Shown: piece by piece, positions 1-7,499 of the stretch
How the letters are laid out: every line of letters begins with the position of its first letter
Position numbering within the stretch: position 1 is the stretch's first letter
NCBI GenBank assembly: GCA_937127205.1
Contig: CAKZLS010000078.1
Location: 1 to 13,313 of the forward strand
From: an uncultured Rhodospirillales bacterium
GTDB taxonomy: Bacteria; Pseudomonadota; Alphaproteobacteria; Rhodospirillales; Defluviicoccaceae
Direction: 5' to 3'
DNA length: 13,313 nt
Program-made: the position numbers and the translations under genes
The notes under the pieces: generated by a model
What the model was told of the DNA's origin: nothing
What the model saw: only the letters and a program-made list of their open reading frames with translations
Databases searched by the model: none

Positions 1-236
1 GAAACGGGGGCGAAACTGGGAACGGCGTGACCGCCGCCTTCCGCACGCAAGAGTTTGACCGCGCCCTCTCGTGTGCAGCCCGTCCAGGTGACCAGACGCA
101 CGCGGCTGGCGTCGTCGGGGGCGCGGTTTTCGAGAAGTTCCGCTGCTTGCAGGGTGCTCCTGGCGGAGCAGAACATCCAGTTGGCCAAGAAGACGAGGAC
201 CAATTTGCGTTGATAGAGAGCCGTTATGATGCCCAA
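1..236 (-). CDS. Partial reading frame with weak thioredoxin-like character, runs off left edge
   Basis: On the minus strand a frame stays open from just after a TGA (237-239) to the window edge, about 78 codons. Possible starts are TTG at 236 or ATG at 176. It shows a hydrophobic strand (KLVLVFLANW) followed by M-F-C, and later a segment resembling the 'WT....i..L....G.GVP' pattern of C-terminal DsbD-like thioredoxin domains (VTWTGCTREGAVKLLRAEG, then AVP). Its third codon positions are rich in G and C, as expected for coding DNA, which is better support than the overlapping plus-strand frame has. The usual W-C-x-x-C redox motif is not intact: the first cysteine position is Met and only one Cys remains nearby. 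It could be a small thioredoxin-like protein, a decayed remnant of a DsbD-type protein, or chance. The assignment is tentative, and no ribosome binding site was identified. Confidence 0.35.
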   Translation of the reverse strand, partial: MGIITALYQRKLVLVFLANWMFCSARSTLQAAELLENRAPDDASRVRLVTWTGCTREGAVKLLRAEGGGHAVPSFAPV

Positions 237-563
237 TCAGGTTGCCGAATACCTGCCACGCAAACCTTGAATTCCGACCTTTTTCACTTGACACGGCCTG
301 AGGCTATGGCGACACCATGGAAGAAACGGTAAATGCCAATGAATACATCTCGGTTAGGGAGCGCTGAGGTGCATTCCGTCTCGAAGGTTTGAGTTTGTTT
401 CATCTCGAAAACGAAAGCCGCCGCGTACTGTTCGCGTGCAGTTGTACCGCGATGTATGGCGAGCTATGACTTTCCTGCCTCACAGTGGCCGCAATCCACA
501 GGCTTGGGACTCACCGTCGGTTACGTCGTGACATCGCTAACATGACTTTGAGAAAGGTCGCCA
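237..563. other. Gene-free region upstream of the liv operon
   Basis: About 330 bases hold no convincing gene on either strand. The region must carry the promoter of the liv operon. A consensus-like TTGACA lies at 288-293, but no matching -10 box is found 16-18 bases downstream. An imperfect palindrome TTACGTCGTGA lies at 521-531, about 32 bases before the livH start. A modest ribosome binding sequence (GAGAAAGG, about 550-556) precedes livH. No terminator, repeat or RNA gene was recognised. Confidence 0.5.
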
Positions 564-1478
564 ATGGCATATTTCGTCGAGCAACTTATTAACGGCCTGA
601 CCCTTGGGGCGATCTACGGGCTTATCGCCATCGGTTACACGATGGTGTACGGCATCATCGGCATGATCAATTTCGCCCATGGTGAAATCTTCATGATCGG
701 CTCTTTCATTTGTCTTCTTTCATTGATGGTCCTTGGGCTGCTCGGGATTACGTGGGTTCCACTCGCGTTGCTGTTAACGCTCATTATAGCCATGATTCTC
801 ACATCCATGTACGGATGGACATTAGAACGTATTGCCTACCGGCCCCTTCGAGGTTCGCCCAGGTTGGCCGCACTGATTACAGCGATCGGCATGTCCATTT
901 TCCTGCAGAACTACGTTCAGATTTTGCAGGGGGCTCGGGTTCGGCCGATGCAGCCGCTTATTTCCGGCGGCTTCGAAATCATGCAAAGCGGCGATTACAT
1001 CGTCTCACTTAGTTACCTTCGCTTGTTTATTTGGGTTTTGACCCTCGTTTTGATGGTGGCGTTTACGCTGATCATCACTCGCACCGCTCTTGGGCGCGCT
1101 CAGCGTGCCTGCGAGCAAGATCGGGGAATGGCGGCATTGATCGGCATCAATGTGGATAAAACCATTTCGCTTACTTTCGTCATGGGTGCGGCCTTGGCCT
1201 CGGTCGCAGGCATGATGTTCCTGTTGAGCTATGGTGTGATCGATTTCTTTATTGGATTTCTCGCCGGTATCAAGGCATTCACGGCAGCCGTGCTCGGTGG
1301 GATCGGATCCCTCCCGGGGGCCATGCTCGGCGGTTTGCTGATCGGACTTATTGAGGCTTTCTGGTCAGGCTACTTTACCGTCGAATATAAAGATGTGGCG
1401 GCATTCGCGATCCTTGTCCTTGTGCTCATATTCCGACCAACCGGGCTGCTCGGAAAGCCCGACATCGAAAAAGTGTGA
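564..1478 (+). CDS. livH: Branched-chain amino acid ABC transporter permease LivH
   Basis: One of the two inner-membrane permease subunits of the LIV/HAAT importer, which forms the translocation path for leucine, isoleucine and valine with LivM. The 304-aa protein has the usual family length and about eight hydrophobic segments. Its N-terminus carries the LivH hallmark (NGLTLGAIYGLIAIGYTMVY, then MINFAHGE at about residues 34-41). The cytoplasmic loop that couples to the ATPases is at about 175-209 (ALGRAQRACEQD...GINVDKTI), and it ends with the typical RPTGLLG near 291-297. The ATG start at 564 is preceded by an AAAGG-type ribosome binding site. The stop codon (1476-1478) is 7 bases before livM, so it is the first gene of a tightly packed operon. 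Substrate range within this family can include amides, so specificity is inferred from family and neighbours. Confidence 0.95.
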   Translation: MAYFVEQLINGLTLGAIYGLIAIGYTMVYGIIGMINFAHGEIFMIGSFICLLSLMVLGLLGITWVPLALLLTLIIAMILTSMYGWTLERIAYRPLRGSPRLAALITAIGMSIFLQNYVQILQGARVRPMQPLISGGFEIMQSGDYIVSLSYLRLFIWVLTLVLMVAFTLIITRTALGRAQRACEQDRGMAALIGINVDKTISLTFVMGAALASVAGMMFLLSYGVIDFFIGFLAGIKAFTAAVLGGIGSLPGAMLGGLLIGLIEAFWSGYFTVEYKDVAAFAILVLVLIFRPTGLLGKPDIEKV

Positions 1479-1485
1479 GGCAAGC

Positions 1486-3069
1486 ATGTCGACCACCGGC
1501 GCATCCATGTCCGATACCGCTGCGAGACCCCTGGACCTTCCCGCGGTCGTAAAAGAGTGCGGCCTGACGGCGCTCGTCATGTTCGCACTCGCTGTGGGGA
1601 TGGTGGCCTTTTACACGGAAGACGTTCCGGGAGGTCTTGAGATTGCGACCCGTTTCGGGGCGGTTGTCGCTGTCACGCTTCTCGGGTTTTTTGGCCGCCT
1701 CGCGATTGTTCTGCTGCGAGAGGGAAGACCGTTCCCTGTTCTTGTGGTCGCATTGCCGTTCACCGTGCTGATGCTTGTGGCGCTTTTGTCGCTGAACTTT
1801 TTCGATGCGGAAACCGCGGAAACGCTCAAAAACTATCTTCCGGTCGGTGATGTTGTCGTCAACTGGATCGTCGTCATTATGGCTGGCGTATTCACCCTTC
1901 GCGCCTTCTGGGCATTGCGTCATACGGGGGCTTCCGCCAAGACGGTCGTCGACCGAGAAAAGGCGATGGATAATTTCGCCGCGCGTGTGCAGCGGGCATC
2001 TCGTTTTATCGGGCCTTTGCTGCTCGGTATCGCGGTTGTTTTCCCGCTGTTGGCGTTTTTTCCCGACAGCCCGTTTGTTCCCAAGGTCGACCGCCGGTTG
2101 CTGGATATCGCCATCTTGGTCGTGACATACGTCATGCTCGGCTGGGGGCTTAACATCGTTGTCGGCCTCGCCGGATTGCTCGATCTTGGGTACGTGGCGT
2201 TCTATGCCGTCGGAGCCTACAGCTATGCGCTGCTGGCGACGCATTACGACTTGGGATTTTGGGTTTGTCTGCCCTTTGCCGGACTGATGGCGGCGACGGC
2301 CGGCATCATTCTCGGCTTTCCGGTGTTGCGGCTGCGGGGAGATTATCTCGCCATCGTTACGTTGGGGTTTGGTGAGATGATCCGGGTGATCTTGCTTAAT
2401 TGGTACGAGTTCACCAACGGTCCCGACGGCATCTCGGGAATTCCCCGCCCGACGTTCTTCGGCCTTCCGTTTTCGCGCTCGGCAAGCGATGGGGGGGAGA
2501 CCTTTCATGGTTTCTTCGGTCTCACCTATTCGCCGATCGATCGAATTATCTTTATGTACTACGTTATCCTGGCGCTGGCGCTCATCACCAATTTGTTCAC
2601 GTTGAGGATCCGTAAACTTCCCATAGGCCGCGCTTGGGAAGCGCTGCGCGAAGACGAAATCGCCTGCCGATCGTTGGGAATGAACCCGCGCAACACAAAA
2701 TTGACGGCTTTCTCCATCGGCGCCATGTTCGGCGGCTTTGCCGGGTCGTTTTTCGCGACGCGTCAGGGCTTCATCAGCCCGGAAAGTTTCACGTTCGTCG
2801 AGTCGGCGGTCATCCTTGCGGTCGTCGTGCTCGGTGGCTTCGGGAGCCAAATTGGCGTTGTGCTCGCAGCCATTATTTTGATCGGCTTGCCGGAGTTTTT
2901 CCGTGAATTGCAGCAGTACCGGATGCTGGCGTTCGGGGCCGCCATGGTGCTGATCATGATCTGGCGTCCTTCCGGGCTGCTTGCTCACCGAGAACCCACC
3001 ATACGACTTTGGCGCGAACGCGATGGCGGGCCTCCCGAGAAAACACAGGCCGCGGAGGAATCCGCATGA
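1486..3069 (+). CDS. livM: Branched-chain amino acid ABC transporter permease LivM (with long N-terminal membrane extension)
   Basis: Second permease subunit of the LIV importer, pairing with LivH in the inner membrane. The start is ATG 1486, preceded by GTGAGG overlapping the livH stop; the frame is open further upstream, but that part overlaps livH. The 527-aa product has the conserved permease core at about 206-500: YVMLGWGLNIVVGLAGLLDLG at 215-235, the GDYLAIVTLGFGEMIR segment at 285-300, the coupling loop GRAWEALREDEIACRSLGMNP at 381-401, and the terminal RPSGLLA at 494-500. The first ~205 residues carry an extra set of hydrophobic segments (about 25-43, 55-77, 84-104, 122-143 and 174-192). 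That is longer than my recollection of the N-terminal part of E. coli LivM. The stop overlaps the livG start (ATGA). A second in-frame ATG at 1507 is possible but has a poorer ribosome binding site. Confidence 0.93.
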   Translation: MSTTGASMSDTAARPLDLPAVVKECGLTALVMFALAVGMVAFYTEDVPGGLEIATRFGAVVAVTLLGFFGRLAIVLLREGRPFPVLVVALPFTVLMLVALLSLNFFDAETAETLKNYLPVGDVVVNWIVVIMAGVFTLRAFWALRHTGASAKTVVDREKAMDNFAARVQRASRFIGPLLLGIAVVFPLLAFFPDSPFVPKVDRRLLDIAILVVTYVMLGWGLNIVVGLAGLLDLGYVAFYAVGAYSYALLATHYDLGFWVCLPFAGLMAATAGIILGFPVLRLRGDYLAIVTLGFGEMIRVILLNWYEFTNGPDGISGIPRPTFFGLPFSRSASDGGETFHGFFGLTYSPIDRIIFMYYVILALALITNLFTLRIRKLPIGRAWEALREDEIACRSLGMNPRNTKLTAFSIGAMFGGFAGSFFATRQGFISPESFTFVESAVILAVVVLGGFGSQIGVVLAAIILIGLPEFFRELQQYRMLAFGAAMVLIMIWRPSGLLAHREPTIRLWRERDGGPPEKTQAAEESA

Positions 3070-3953
3070 GTGCGTTGCGTAGCGAGCGTGTCGATCCCAA
3101 TGCGCCGCTCCTCGGTGTCGAGCATCTAACAATGCGGTTCGGAGGGTTGGTTGCGATCGACGACGTATCCTTCGACGCCGAGGACAAGAAGATCACAGCC
3201 ATTATCGGTCCGAACGGCGCCGGAAAGACTACGGTATTCAACTGTTTGACGGGGTTCTACAAGCCGACCGTCGGGCGACTTACGCTCAATCATCCGCGAA
3301 AAGGGCCGTACTTGTTGGAACGGATGGAGGGATACCAGATCCCTCAGAAGGCGGCGGTCGCGCGCACGTTTCAAAATATCCGCCTGTTTTCTCAGATGTC
3401 CGTTCTCGAGAACTTGATCGTGGCCCAGCACAACAAATTGATGGAAGCGTCGGCATTCACATTTGCTGGCTTGTTCGGTCTCCCGCGCTATCGTCATGCC
3501 GAGGCGGAGGCCGTTGAATTGGCTCGATATTGGCTCAATCGCGTGGGTCTGGAGGATCGCGCGGATTGGGACGCCGGGAATTTGCCATACGGCGATCAGC
3601 GGCGCCTCGAGATCGCTCGATCCATGTGTACCGAACCGGTTCTGCTCTGCCTGGATGAGCCGGCTGCCGGCCTTAACCCCAGAGAGTCGGCCGATCTCAA
3701 CAGATTGCTCACCTTCATTCGTGACGAGCATAACATCGGGCTGCTGCTGATCGAACATGACATGAGTGTGGTCATGGAGATTTCCGATCACATTGTCGTT
3801 CTCGATTATGGGCGCAAGATTTCCGATGGAAATCCGGACGAGGTACGCAATGATCCCGCTGTGATCCGTGCTTACCTTGGCGAAGAGGAAGATGAAGAGT
3901 TGCCGCCCGAAGTTGCGGAAGACTTGGCGTCGGATAAGTCGGATAAAAGGTGA
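3066..3953 (+). CDS. livG: Branched-chain amino acid ABC transporter ATP-binding protein LivG
   Basis: One of two cytoplasmic ATPases energising the LIV importer. The ATG at 3066 overlaps the livM stop (ATGA) and has a good ribosome binding site (GGAGGA, about 3054-3059). The frame extends upstream inside livM, but that is not used here. The 295-aa product shows Walker A GPNGAGKT at 48-55, a Q-loop at Q103 (TFQNIR), the LivG-type signature LPYGDQRR at 173-180, Walker B ending in LDEP with catalytic E198, and the switch histidine H231. The loop between Walker A and the signature contains the LivG-type insert (residues about 70-98 and 121-145). The C-terminus carries a strongly acidic tail (273-295, rich in Glu and Asp) beyond the ATPase fold. 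LivF follows 4 bases after the stop, so translation is probably coupled. Confidence 0.95.
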   Translation: MSALRSERVDPNAPLLGVEHLTMRFGGLVAIDDVSFDAEDKKITAIIGPNGAGKTTVFNCLTGFYKPTVGRLTLNHPRKGPYLLERMEGYQIPQKAAVARTFQNIRLFSQMSVLENLIVAQHNKLMEASAFTFAGLFGLPRYRHAEAEAVELARYWLNRVGLEDRADWDAGNLPYGDQRRLEIARSMCTEPVLLCLDEPAAGLNPRESADLNRLLTFIRDEHNIGLLLIEHDMSVVMEISDHIVVLDYGRKISDGNPDEVRNDPAVIRAYLGEEEDEELPPEVAEDLASDKSDKR

Positions 3954-3957
3954 GAAC

Positions 3958-4677
3958 ATGCAACAAATGCTAACCGTATCCGGCGTTCACACCTTCTACG
4001 GCAATATCGAGGCTCTGCGCGGGGTCGATCTCGAAGTGCATGCTGGCGAGATCGTGTCATTGATCGGTGCCAATGGTGCCGGCAAGTCGACGCTGCTCAT
4101 GACCATTTGCGGAGATCCCGGCGCGGCGCGGGGGCAGGTGGTTTTCGATGGTACGGATATCACCAAAGCGCGAACTCACGACATTATTTGCTCGGGTATC
4201 GCCCAATCTCCCGAGGGAAGACGCATTTTTCCCCGGATGACCATTATGGAGAACCTCCAAATGGGGGCGACCACGGCGGACCCGAAGTTCTTCGCCGAAG
4301 ACCTTGAAAAAGTGTTTTCGCTATTTCCGATCCTGGAGCAACGCCAAGGTCAGCGCGGCGGAACGCTGTCGGGTGGCGAGCAACAGATGCTGGCGATCGG
4401 GCGAGCGTTGATGAGCCGCCCGCGATTGTTGTTGCTGGACGAGCCCTCGCTGGGACTGGCGCCAATGGTCGTTAAGCAGATTTTCAATGTTATCAAAGAA
4501 ATCAACGCGGAAGAGAAGGTTACGGTGTTTTTGGTTGAGCAAAACGCGTTCCACGCGTTGCGATTGGCGCACCGTGGCTACGTGATGATTAACGGCAAGA
4601 TCACGCTGACCGGAACAGGTCAGGAATTACTGGCGAACCCTGAAGTTCGAGCGGCCTATCTCGAGGGTGGACACTGA
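3958..4677 (+). CDS. livF: Branched-chain amino acid ABC transporter ATP-binding protein LivF
   Basis: Second ATPase of the LIV importer, forming a heterodimer with LivG. The chosen start is ATG 3958, with AAAAGGTGAG just upstream and overlapping the livG stop; the open frame upstream overlaps livG and is not homologous. The 239-aa product is family-typical in length. It has Walker A GANGAGKS at 37-44, a Q-loop region around IAQSPEGRRIF (81-91), the canonical signature LSGGEQQ at 137-143, and Walker B LLLLDEPSLGL with D161/E162. The position of the switch histidine is Gln (VEQN, 193-196), which is normal for LivF. The C-terminus (VMINGKITLTGTGQELLANP) is typical. The next gene starts 5 bases after the stop. 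Confidence 0.95.
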   Translation: MQQMLTVSGVHTFYGNIEALRGVDLEVHAGEIVSLIGANGAGKSTLLMTICGDPGAARGQVVFDGTDITKARTHDIICSGIAQSPEGRRIFPRMTIMENLQMGATTADPKFFAEDLEKVFSLFPILEQRQGQRGGTLSGGEQQMLAIGRALMSRPRLLLLDEPSLGLAPMVVKQIFNVIKEINAEEKVTVFLVEQNAFHALRLAHRGYVMINGKITLTGTGQELLANPEVRAAYLEGGH

Positions 4678-4682
4678 GGATC

Positions 4683-5024
4683 ATGGACACTTTTCTCGGA
4701 ACAACGCCACAGGTATTTTTTGGCGTAACGTGTGTCATCATCGGCTTTGCCGCGTATATGACGGGACAAGCCCTGTCGAACACTTGGCGGCCGGTATGGC
4801 AGCTTTTCGTGTATTGCGCGTTGCTCGGGCTTGTTTCTCGGTTCCTGATATTTTCGCTGTTCGATGGCGAGCTGTTATCGCTGACAGGCTACGGCAGCGA
4901 CACCGTCGTCCTCATTGCGATCGGTTCGTTCGCATTTCGTCTGACGCGGGCGCGGAAAATGGTCAACCAATATCCATGGCTCTACGTGCGTTCTGGCCTG
5001 TTTGGGTGGAAAACCCGCCACTGA
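4683..5024 (+). CDS. Small three-helix membrane protein of the liv operon (DUF6867-like, function unknown)
   Basis: A 113-aa protein of unknown function encoded 5 bases after livF, with its ribosome binding site (TGAGGA, 4675-4680) overlapping the livF stop. Three hydrophobic segments are visible at about 11-29, 37-59 and 73-88. A short, basic, aromatic tail follows (QYPWLYVRSGLFGWKTRH at 96-113). There is no signal peptidase site, Cys pair or enzyme motif. From memory it resembles the small alphaproteobacterial family DUF6867, which I associate with this position between livF and the binding-protein gene; this could not be checked here. Its tight placement suggests an accessory or regulatory subunit of the LIV transporter in the inner membrane, but that is inference from context only. 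Confidence 0.8.
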   Translation: MDTFLGTTPQVFFGVTCVIIGFAAYMTGQALSNTWRPVWQLFVYCALLGLVSRFLIFSLFDGELLSLTGYGSDTVVLIAIGSFAFRLTRARKMVNQYPWLYVRSGLFGWKTRH

Positions 5025-5185
5025 CCGTTCCTATGAGTTCAATAAGGTGCAATTTTTATCGCGTTTGTTGATATAACTTCCTGATATAGTTGATGATCGG
5101 TTTTTTTTCACTAACCTTACGAAGAGGCCACCTTTCGGTCACATAAGAGTCATGATCGAGTCGAACAATGGGAAGGAGTTCTAAG
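5025..5185 (+). promoter_or_regulatory. Leader region before the binding-protein gene, possible separate promoter
   Basis: This 161-base gap breaks the otherwise tight liv operon and is AT-rich compared with its surroundings. It contains two direct copies of TGATATA (5069-5075 and 5082-5088, spaced 13 bases apart) and a run of eight T (5101-5108). No stable hairpin precedes the T-run, so I do not call it a terminator. A clear -35/-10 pair could not be assigned. Binding proteins are usually needed in excess over permeases, so a separate promoter here is plausible, but it is inferred. Confidence 0.35.
5171..5178 (+). promoter_or_regulatory. Ribosome binding site that decides the binding-protein start
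   Basis: GGAAGGAG lies 7 bases before ATG 5186. It excludes the in-frame ATG at 5168, which would sit upstream of this site. The ATG 5186 start also gives a clean signal peptide. Confidence 0.8.
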
Positions 5186-6295
5186 ATGAAGCACGTGAGA
5201 ACAGCGTTCGCGGCGGCTATTGCCTTGACCGCGGCGGGGGTTGGGTCCGCCTGGGCGGCGGACACGATCAAGATCGGTACCGCGGGACCCATGACCGGCC
5301 AATATGCCACCTTTGGTGAGCAAATGAAGAATGGCGCGGAGATGGCTGTCATTGATATCAACGCGGCGGGCGGTGTGCTTGGCAAGCAGCTCGAGTTGGT
5401 GATCGAAGACGATGCATGCGATCCCAAGCAGGCTGTTGCCGTTGCGAACAAGGCGGCCAGCGACGGCGTTGTGTTCATGGCTGGGCATTTTTGCTCGGGG
5501 TCTTCGATTCCAGCCTCACAGGTTTATGAGGAAGAAGACATTCTGCAAATCTCACCGGCTTCGACAAATCCGAAGCTGACCGAAGAAGGTGGGGATAATG
5601 TCTTCCGCACGTGCGGCCGGGATGACCAACAGGGCGCCGTTGCCGGCCAGTATCTCGTCGACAATTTCAAGGATCAAAAAATCGCGATTCTCCATGACAA
5701 GACGGCGTATGGCAAGGGATTGGCGGATCAGACAAAGAAGCAGCTCAATGCCCTCGGTGTTGAAGAGGCAATGTTTGAAGCCTACACAGCGGGAGAAAAA
5801 GACTACTCGGCACTGATCAGTAAGCTAAAATCCGAAGACATTGGTGTGGTCTATGTGGGCGGTTATCACACTGAGGCCGGTCTGATGATCCGTCAAGCTC
5901 ACGAACAAGGGTACAAGCCGCAACTGGTTTCTGGTGACGCCCTGGTTACCGACGAATACTGGAAGATTACGGGTGACACGGGCGAGGGGACATTGATGAC
6001 ATTTAGCCCCGATCCTCGGAAGAATCCGGTGGCGGCGCCCGTCGTGGAGCGTTTCCGTGCCAAAGGCATCGAGCCGGAAGGCTACAATCTGTACACCTAC
6101 GGCGCGATTCAAGCCTGGGCACAGGCTGCGGAAAAAGCCGGTACAACCGATACCGCGGCTGTCGCTGAAGCCCTGAAGGGCAATCAGTTCGAAACCGTTC
6201 TCGGTGAGATCGGATTTGACGACAAGGGCGACGTGACTGCGCCTGGCTATGTCTTCTATGTGTGGAAAGACGGAACATATGACTACGTCGAGTAA
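5186..6295 (+). CDS. livJ: Branched-chain amino acid ABC transporter periplasmic substrate-binding protein (LivJ/LivK type)
   Basis: Periplasmic receptor that captures leucine, isoleucine and valine (possibly other amino acids) and delivers them to LivHM. The 369-aa precursor begins with a Sec signal peptide: Lys/His/Arg near the start, a hydrophobic Ala-rich core, and a likely cleavage after A24 in S-A-W-A|A-D. The mature part opens with IKIGTAGPMTGQYATFGEQM, the classic start of the type I periplasmic fold. C78 and C103 correspond to the conserved LivJ disulfide (DDACDPKQAV and GHFCSGSS). The ligand-loop region ISPASTNPKLT is at 122-132, and YGKGLADQTKK at 175-185 is also typical. The gene follows the liv operon after a 161-base leader and ends at a strong terminator. 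LivJ and LivK cannot be told apart from sequence alone, so the symbol is nominal. Confidence 0.92.
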   Translation: MKHVRTAFAAAIALTAAGVGSAWAADTIKIGTAGPMTGQYATFGEQMKNGAEMAVIDINAAGGVLGKQLELVIEDDACDPKQAVAVANKAASDGVVFMAGHFCSGSSIPASQVYEEEDILQISPASTNPKLTEEGGDNVFRTCGRDDQQGAVAGQYLVDNFKDQKIAILHDKTAYGKGLADQTKKQLNALGVEEAMFEAYTAGEKDYSALISKLKSEDIGVVYVGGYHTEAGLMIRQAHEQGYKPQLVSGDALVTDEYWKITGDTGEGTLMTFSPDPRKNPVAAPVVERFRAKGIEPEGYNLYTYGAIQAWAQAAEKAGTTDTAAVAEALKGNQFETVLGEIGFDDKGDVTAPGYVFYVWKDGTYDYVE

Positions 6296-6330
6296 GCTTT
6301 TTCTCGACGATCTCTCATAGGGTAAAACGG

Positions 6331-6373
6331 CAGGATCCGGCGCAACATAAGGTGTCGGATCCTGTTCTTTTTT
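6331..6373 (+). terminator. Intrinsic terminator of the liv operon, possibly bidirectional
   Basis: A 9-bp perfect stem CAGGATCCG/CGGATCCTG (6331-6339 and 6356-6364) can be extended inward to about 13 pairs with two G-U pairs, leaving an 8-base loop. It is followed by TTCTTTTTT (6365-6373). It lies 35 bases after the binding-protein stop. On the opposite strand the same stem is followed by a short T-run (CCGTTTTA), so it may also stop transcription arriving from hemB, which ends at 6472. Confidence 0.9.
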
Positions 6374-6471
6374 GAGATATTTGGTTTTGCTGGGACGCCG
6401 GTCAACATCCCCCAAGCTGGTTCATGAAGAACGCGTAGTACTTTGAAATTGCTAGTGTGTTGGGTTGCCGG

Positions 6472-7494
6472 TTAATGCTTGTGACGTCCTGCGAGAAGGC
6501 GTGCAGCGTCTAGTGCGGCATAAGAAATTATACCGTCGGCTCCAGCGCGCTTGAATGCCAACAGAGTTTCGATCAGAGCCGTATCGTATTCAAGCCAGCC
6601 TTTCTGACTGGCGGCTTTCAGCATCGCGTATTCACCGGAGACATGGTAGGTGAATGTCGGTAAGGCGAATGCGCCTTTGAGCCGGCTGACGATGTCGAGA
6701 TACGGCAAGCCTGGCTTGACGATCAGCATGTCGGCGCCTTCCTGGATGTCGAGGGCCGCCTCCCGGATGGCTTCGTCGCTGTTGGCCGGATCCATCTGAT
6801 AGGTTTTCTTGTTTCCCTTGAGCGACCCCGCCGAGCCGACAGCGTCGCGAAATGGCCCATAGAAGGCAGACGCATATTTGGCTGCGTAGCTCATGATTTG
6901 GACCGACTGCAAATTGGCGGTATCGAGGGCGTCCCGAATTGCACCGATCCGGCCATCCATCATGTCCGAAGGGGCAACCGCGTCGCATCCGGCCATGCCC
7001 TGAACCACGGCCTGAGCGCAGAGAATCTCCAGGCTCTCGTCGTTCAGTATTTCGCCGCCCCTTACCAGGCCGTCATGACCATCGCTGTTGAACGGGTCCA
7101 GCGCGACGTCGCAGATCACACCGATGCCTGGACAGGTTGCTTTCATGGCCCGGACGGCTCGGCAAACCAGGTTGTCCGGGTTCAGGGCTTCGGCGCAATC
7201 GGGAGCCTTGAGTTCGGAATCCACACACGGAAACAACATAACAGCGAGGATTCCCAAGCTGGACGCGTCTTCCGTCATGCTGACCAAAACATCGATGGAA
7301 AGCCGCTCGACACCGGGTAGGGACGGCACAGGCTCGCGCTTGTTCTCGCCTTCGATGACGAACACCGGCCATATCAGGTCATATACCGAGAGCCGGTTTT
7401 CCGCGACCAATTGCCGCGACCATGGGGTGCGCCGGTTTCGCCGCATTCGCGTGCGCGGGAATTGACCACGCGGGAGATAAGGCTGTTTCACCAC
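6472..7494 (-). CDS. hemB: Porphobilinogen synthase (delta-aminolevulinic acid dehydratase), Mg-dependent type
   Basis: Condenses two 5-aminolevulinate molecules to porphobilinogen, the common precursor of heme, siroheme and cobalamin; cytoplasmic. The 340-aa length fits the family. The two active-site lysines are K206 (SYAAKYASAFYGPFRD) and the Schiff-base K260 (LIVKPGLPYLD). The cysteine triad that binds catalytic zinc in E. coli is replaced by A131, D133 and D141 (DVALDPFNSDGHDG, 129-142), the pattern of the Mg/K-dependent enzymes known from Pseudomonas and Bradyrhizobium. The start is uncertain: GTG at 7494, the adjacent GTG at 7491, or ATG at 7446. I keep the longest form, which starts 5 bases after the metY stop with a weak AGGT upstream. 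No promoter is visible between the two genes, so hemB is probably co-transcribed with metY. Confidence 0.95.
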   Translation of the reverse strand: MVKQPYLPRGQFPRTRMRRNRRTPWSRQLVAENRLSVYDLIWPVFVIEGENKREPVPSLPGVERLSIDVLVSMTEDASSLGILAVMLFPCVDSELKAPDCAEALNPDNLVCRAVRAMKATCPGIGVICDVALDPFNSDGHDGLVRGGEILNDESLEILCAQAVVQGMAGCDAVAPSDMMDGRIGAIRDALDTANLQSVQIMSYAAKYASAFYGPFRDAVGSAGSLKGNKKTYQMDPANSDEAIREAALDIQEGADMLIVKPGLPYLDIVSRLKGAFALPTFTYHVSGEYAMLKAASQKGWLEYDTALIETLLAFKRAGADGIISYAALDAARLLAGRHKH

Positions 7495-7499
7495 GCTAC

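Noticed and set aside
288..316. TTGACA as the liv operon promoter -35 box
   Set aside because: No acceptable -10 box at 16-18 bases spacing, and it is about 270 bases from livH; kept only as a note.
27..332. 101-aa plus-strand reading frame at the left edge
   Set aside because: No ribosome binding site and no recognisable motif; the overlapping minus-strand frame has more protein-like composition.
1426..3132. 568-aa minus-strand frame opposite livM
   Set aside because: Its translation is Arg/Asp/Gln/His-rich and featureless, the usual antisense shadow of a hydrophobic gene, and livM is certain.
3582..3605. Degenerate ABC signature (LPYGDQ instead of LSGGQ) in LivG
   Set aside because: This form is normal for the LivG family and is paired with the canonical signature in LivF.
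3126..3959. 277-aa minus-strand frame opposite livG
   Set aside because: Antisense shadow of a certain ATPase gene; no family motif or ribosome binding site.
4534..4545. Missing switch histidine in LivF (VEQN)
   Set aside because: Gln at this position is the family norm in LivF, not a defect.
5101..5108. T8 run as a terminator between the small membrane protein gene and the binding-protein gene
   Set aside because: No stable GC-rich stem precedes it; only a 4-bp AACT/AGTT pairing is visible.
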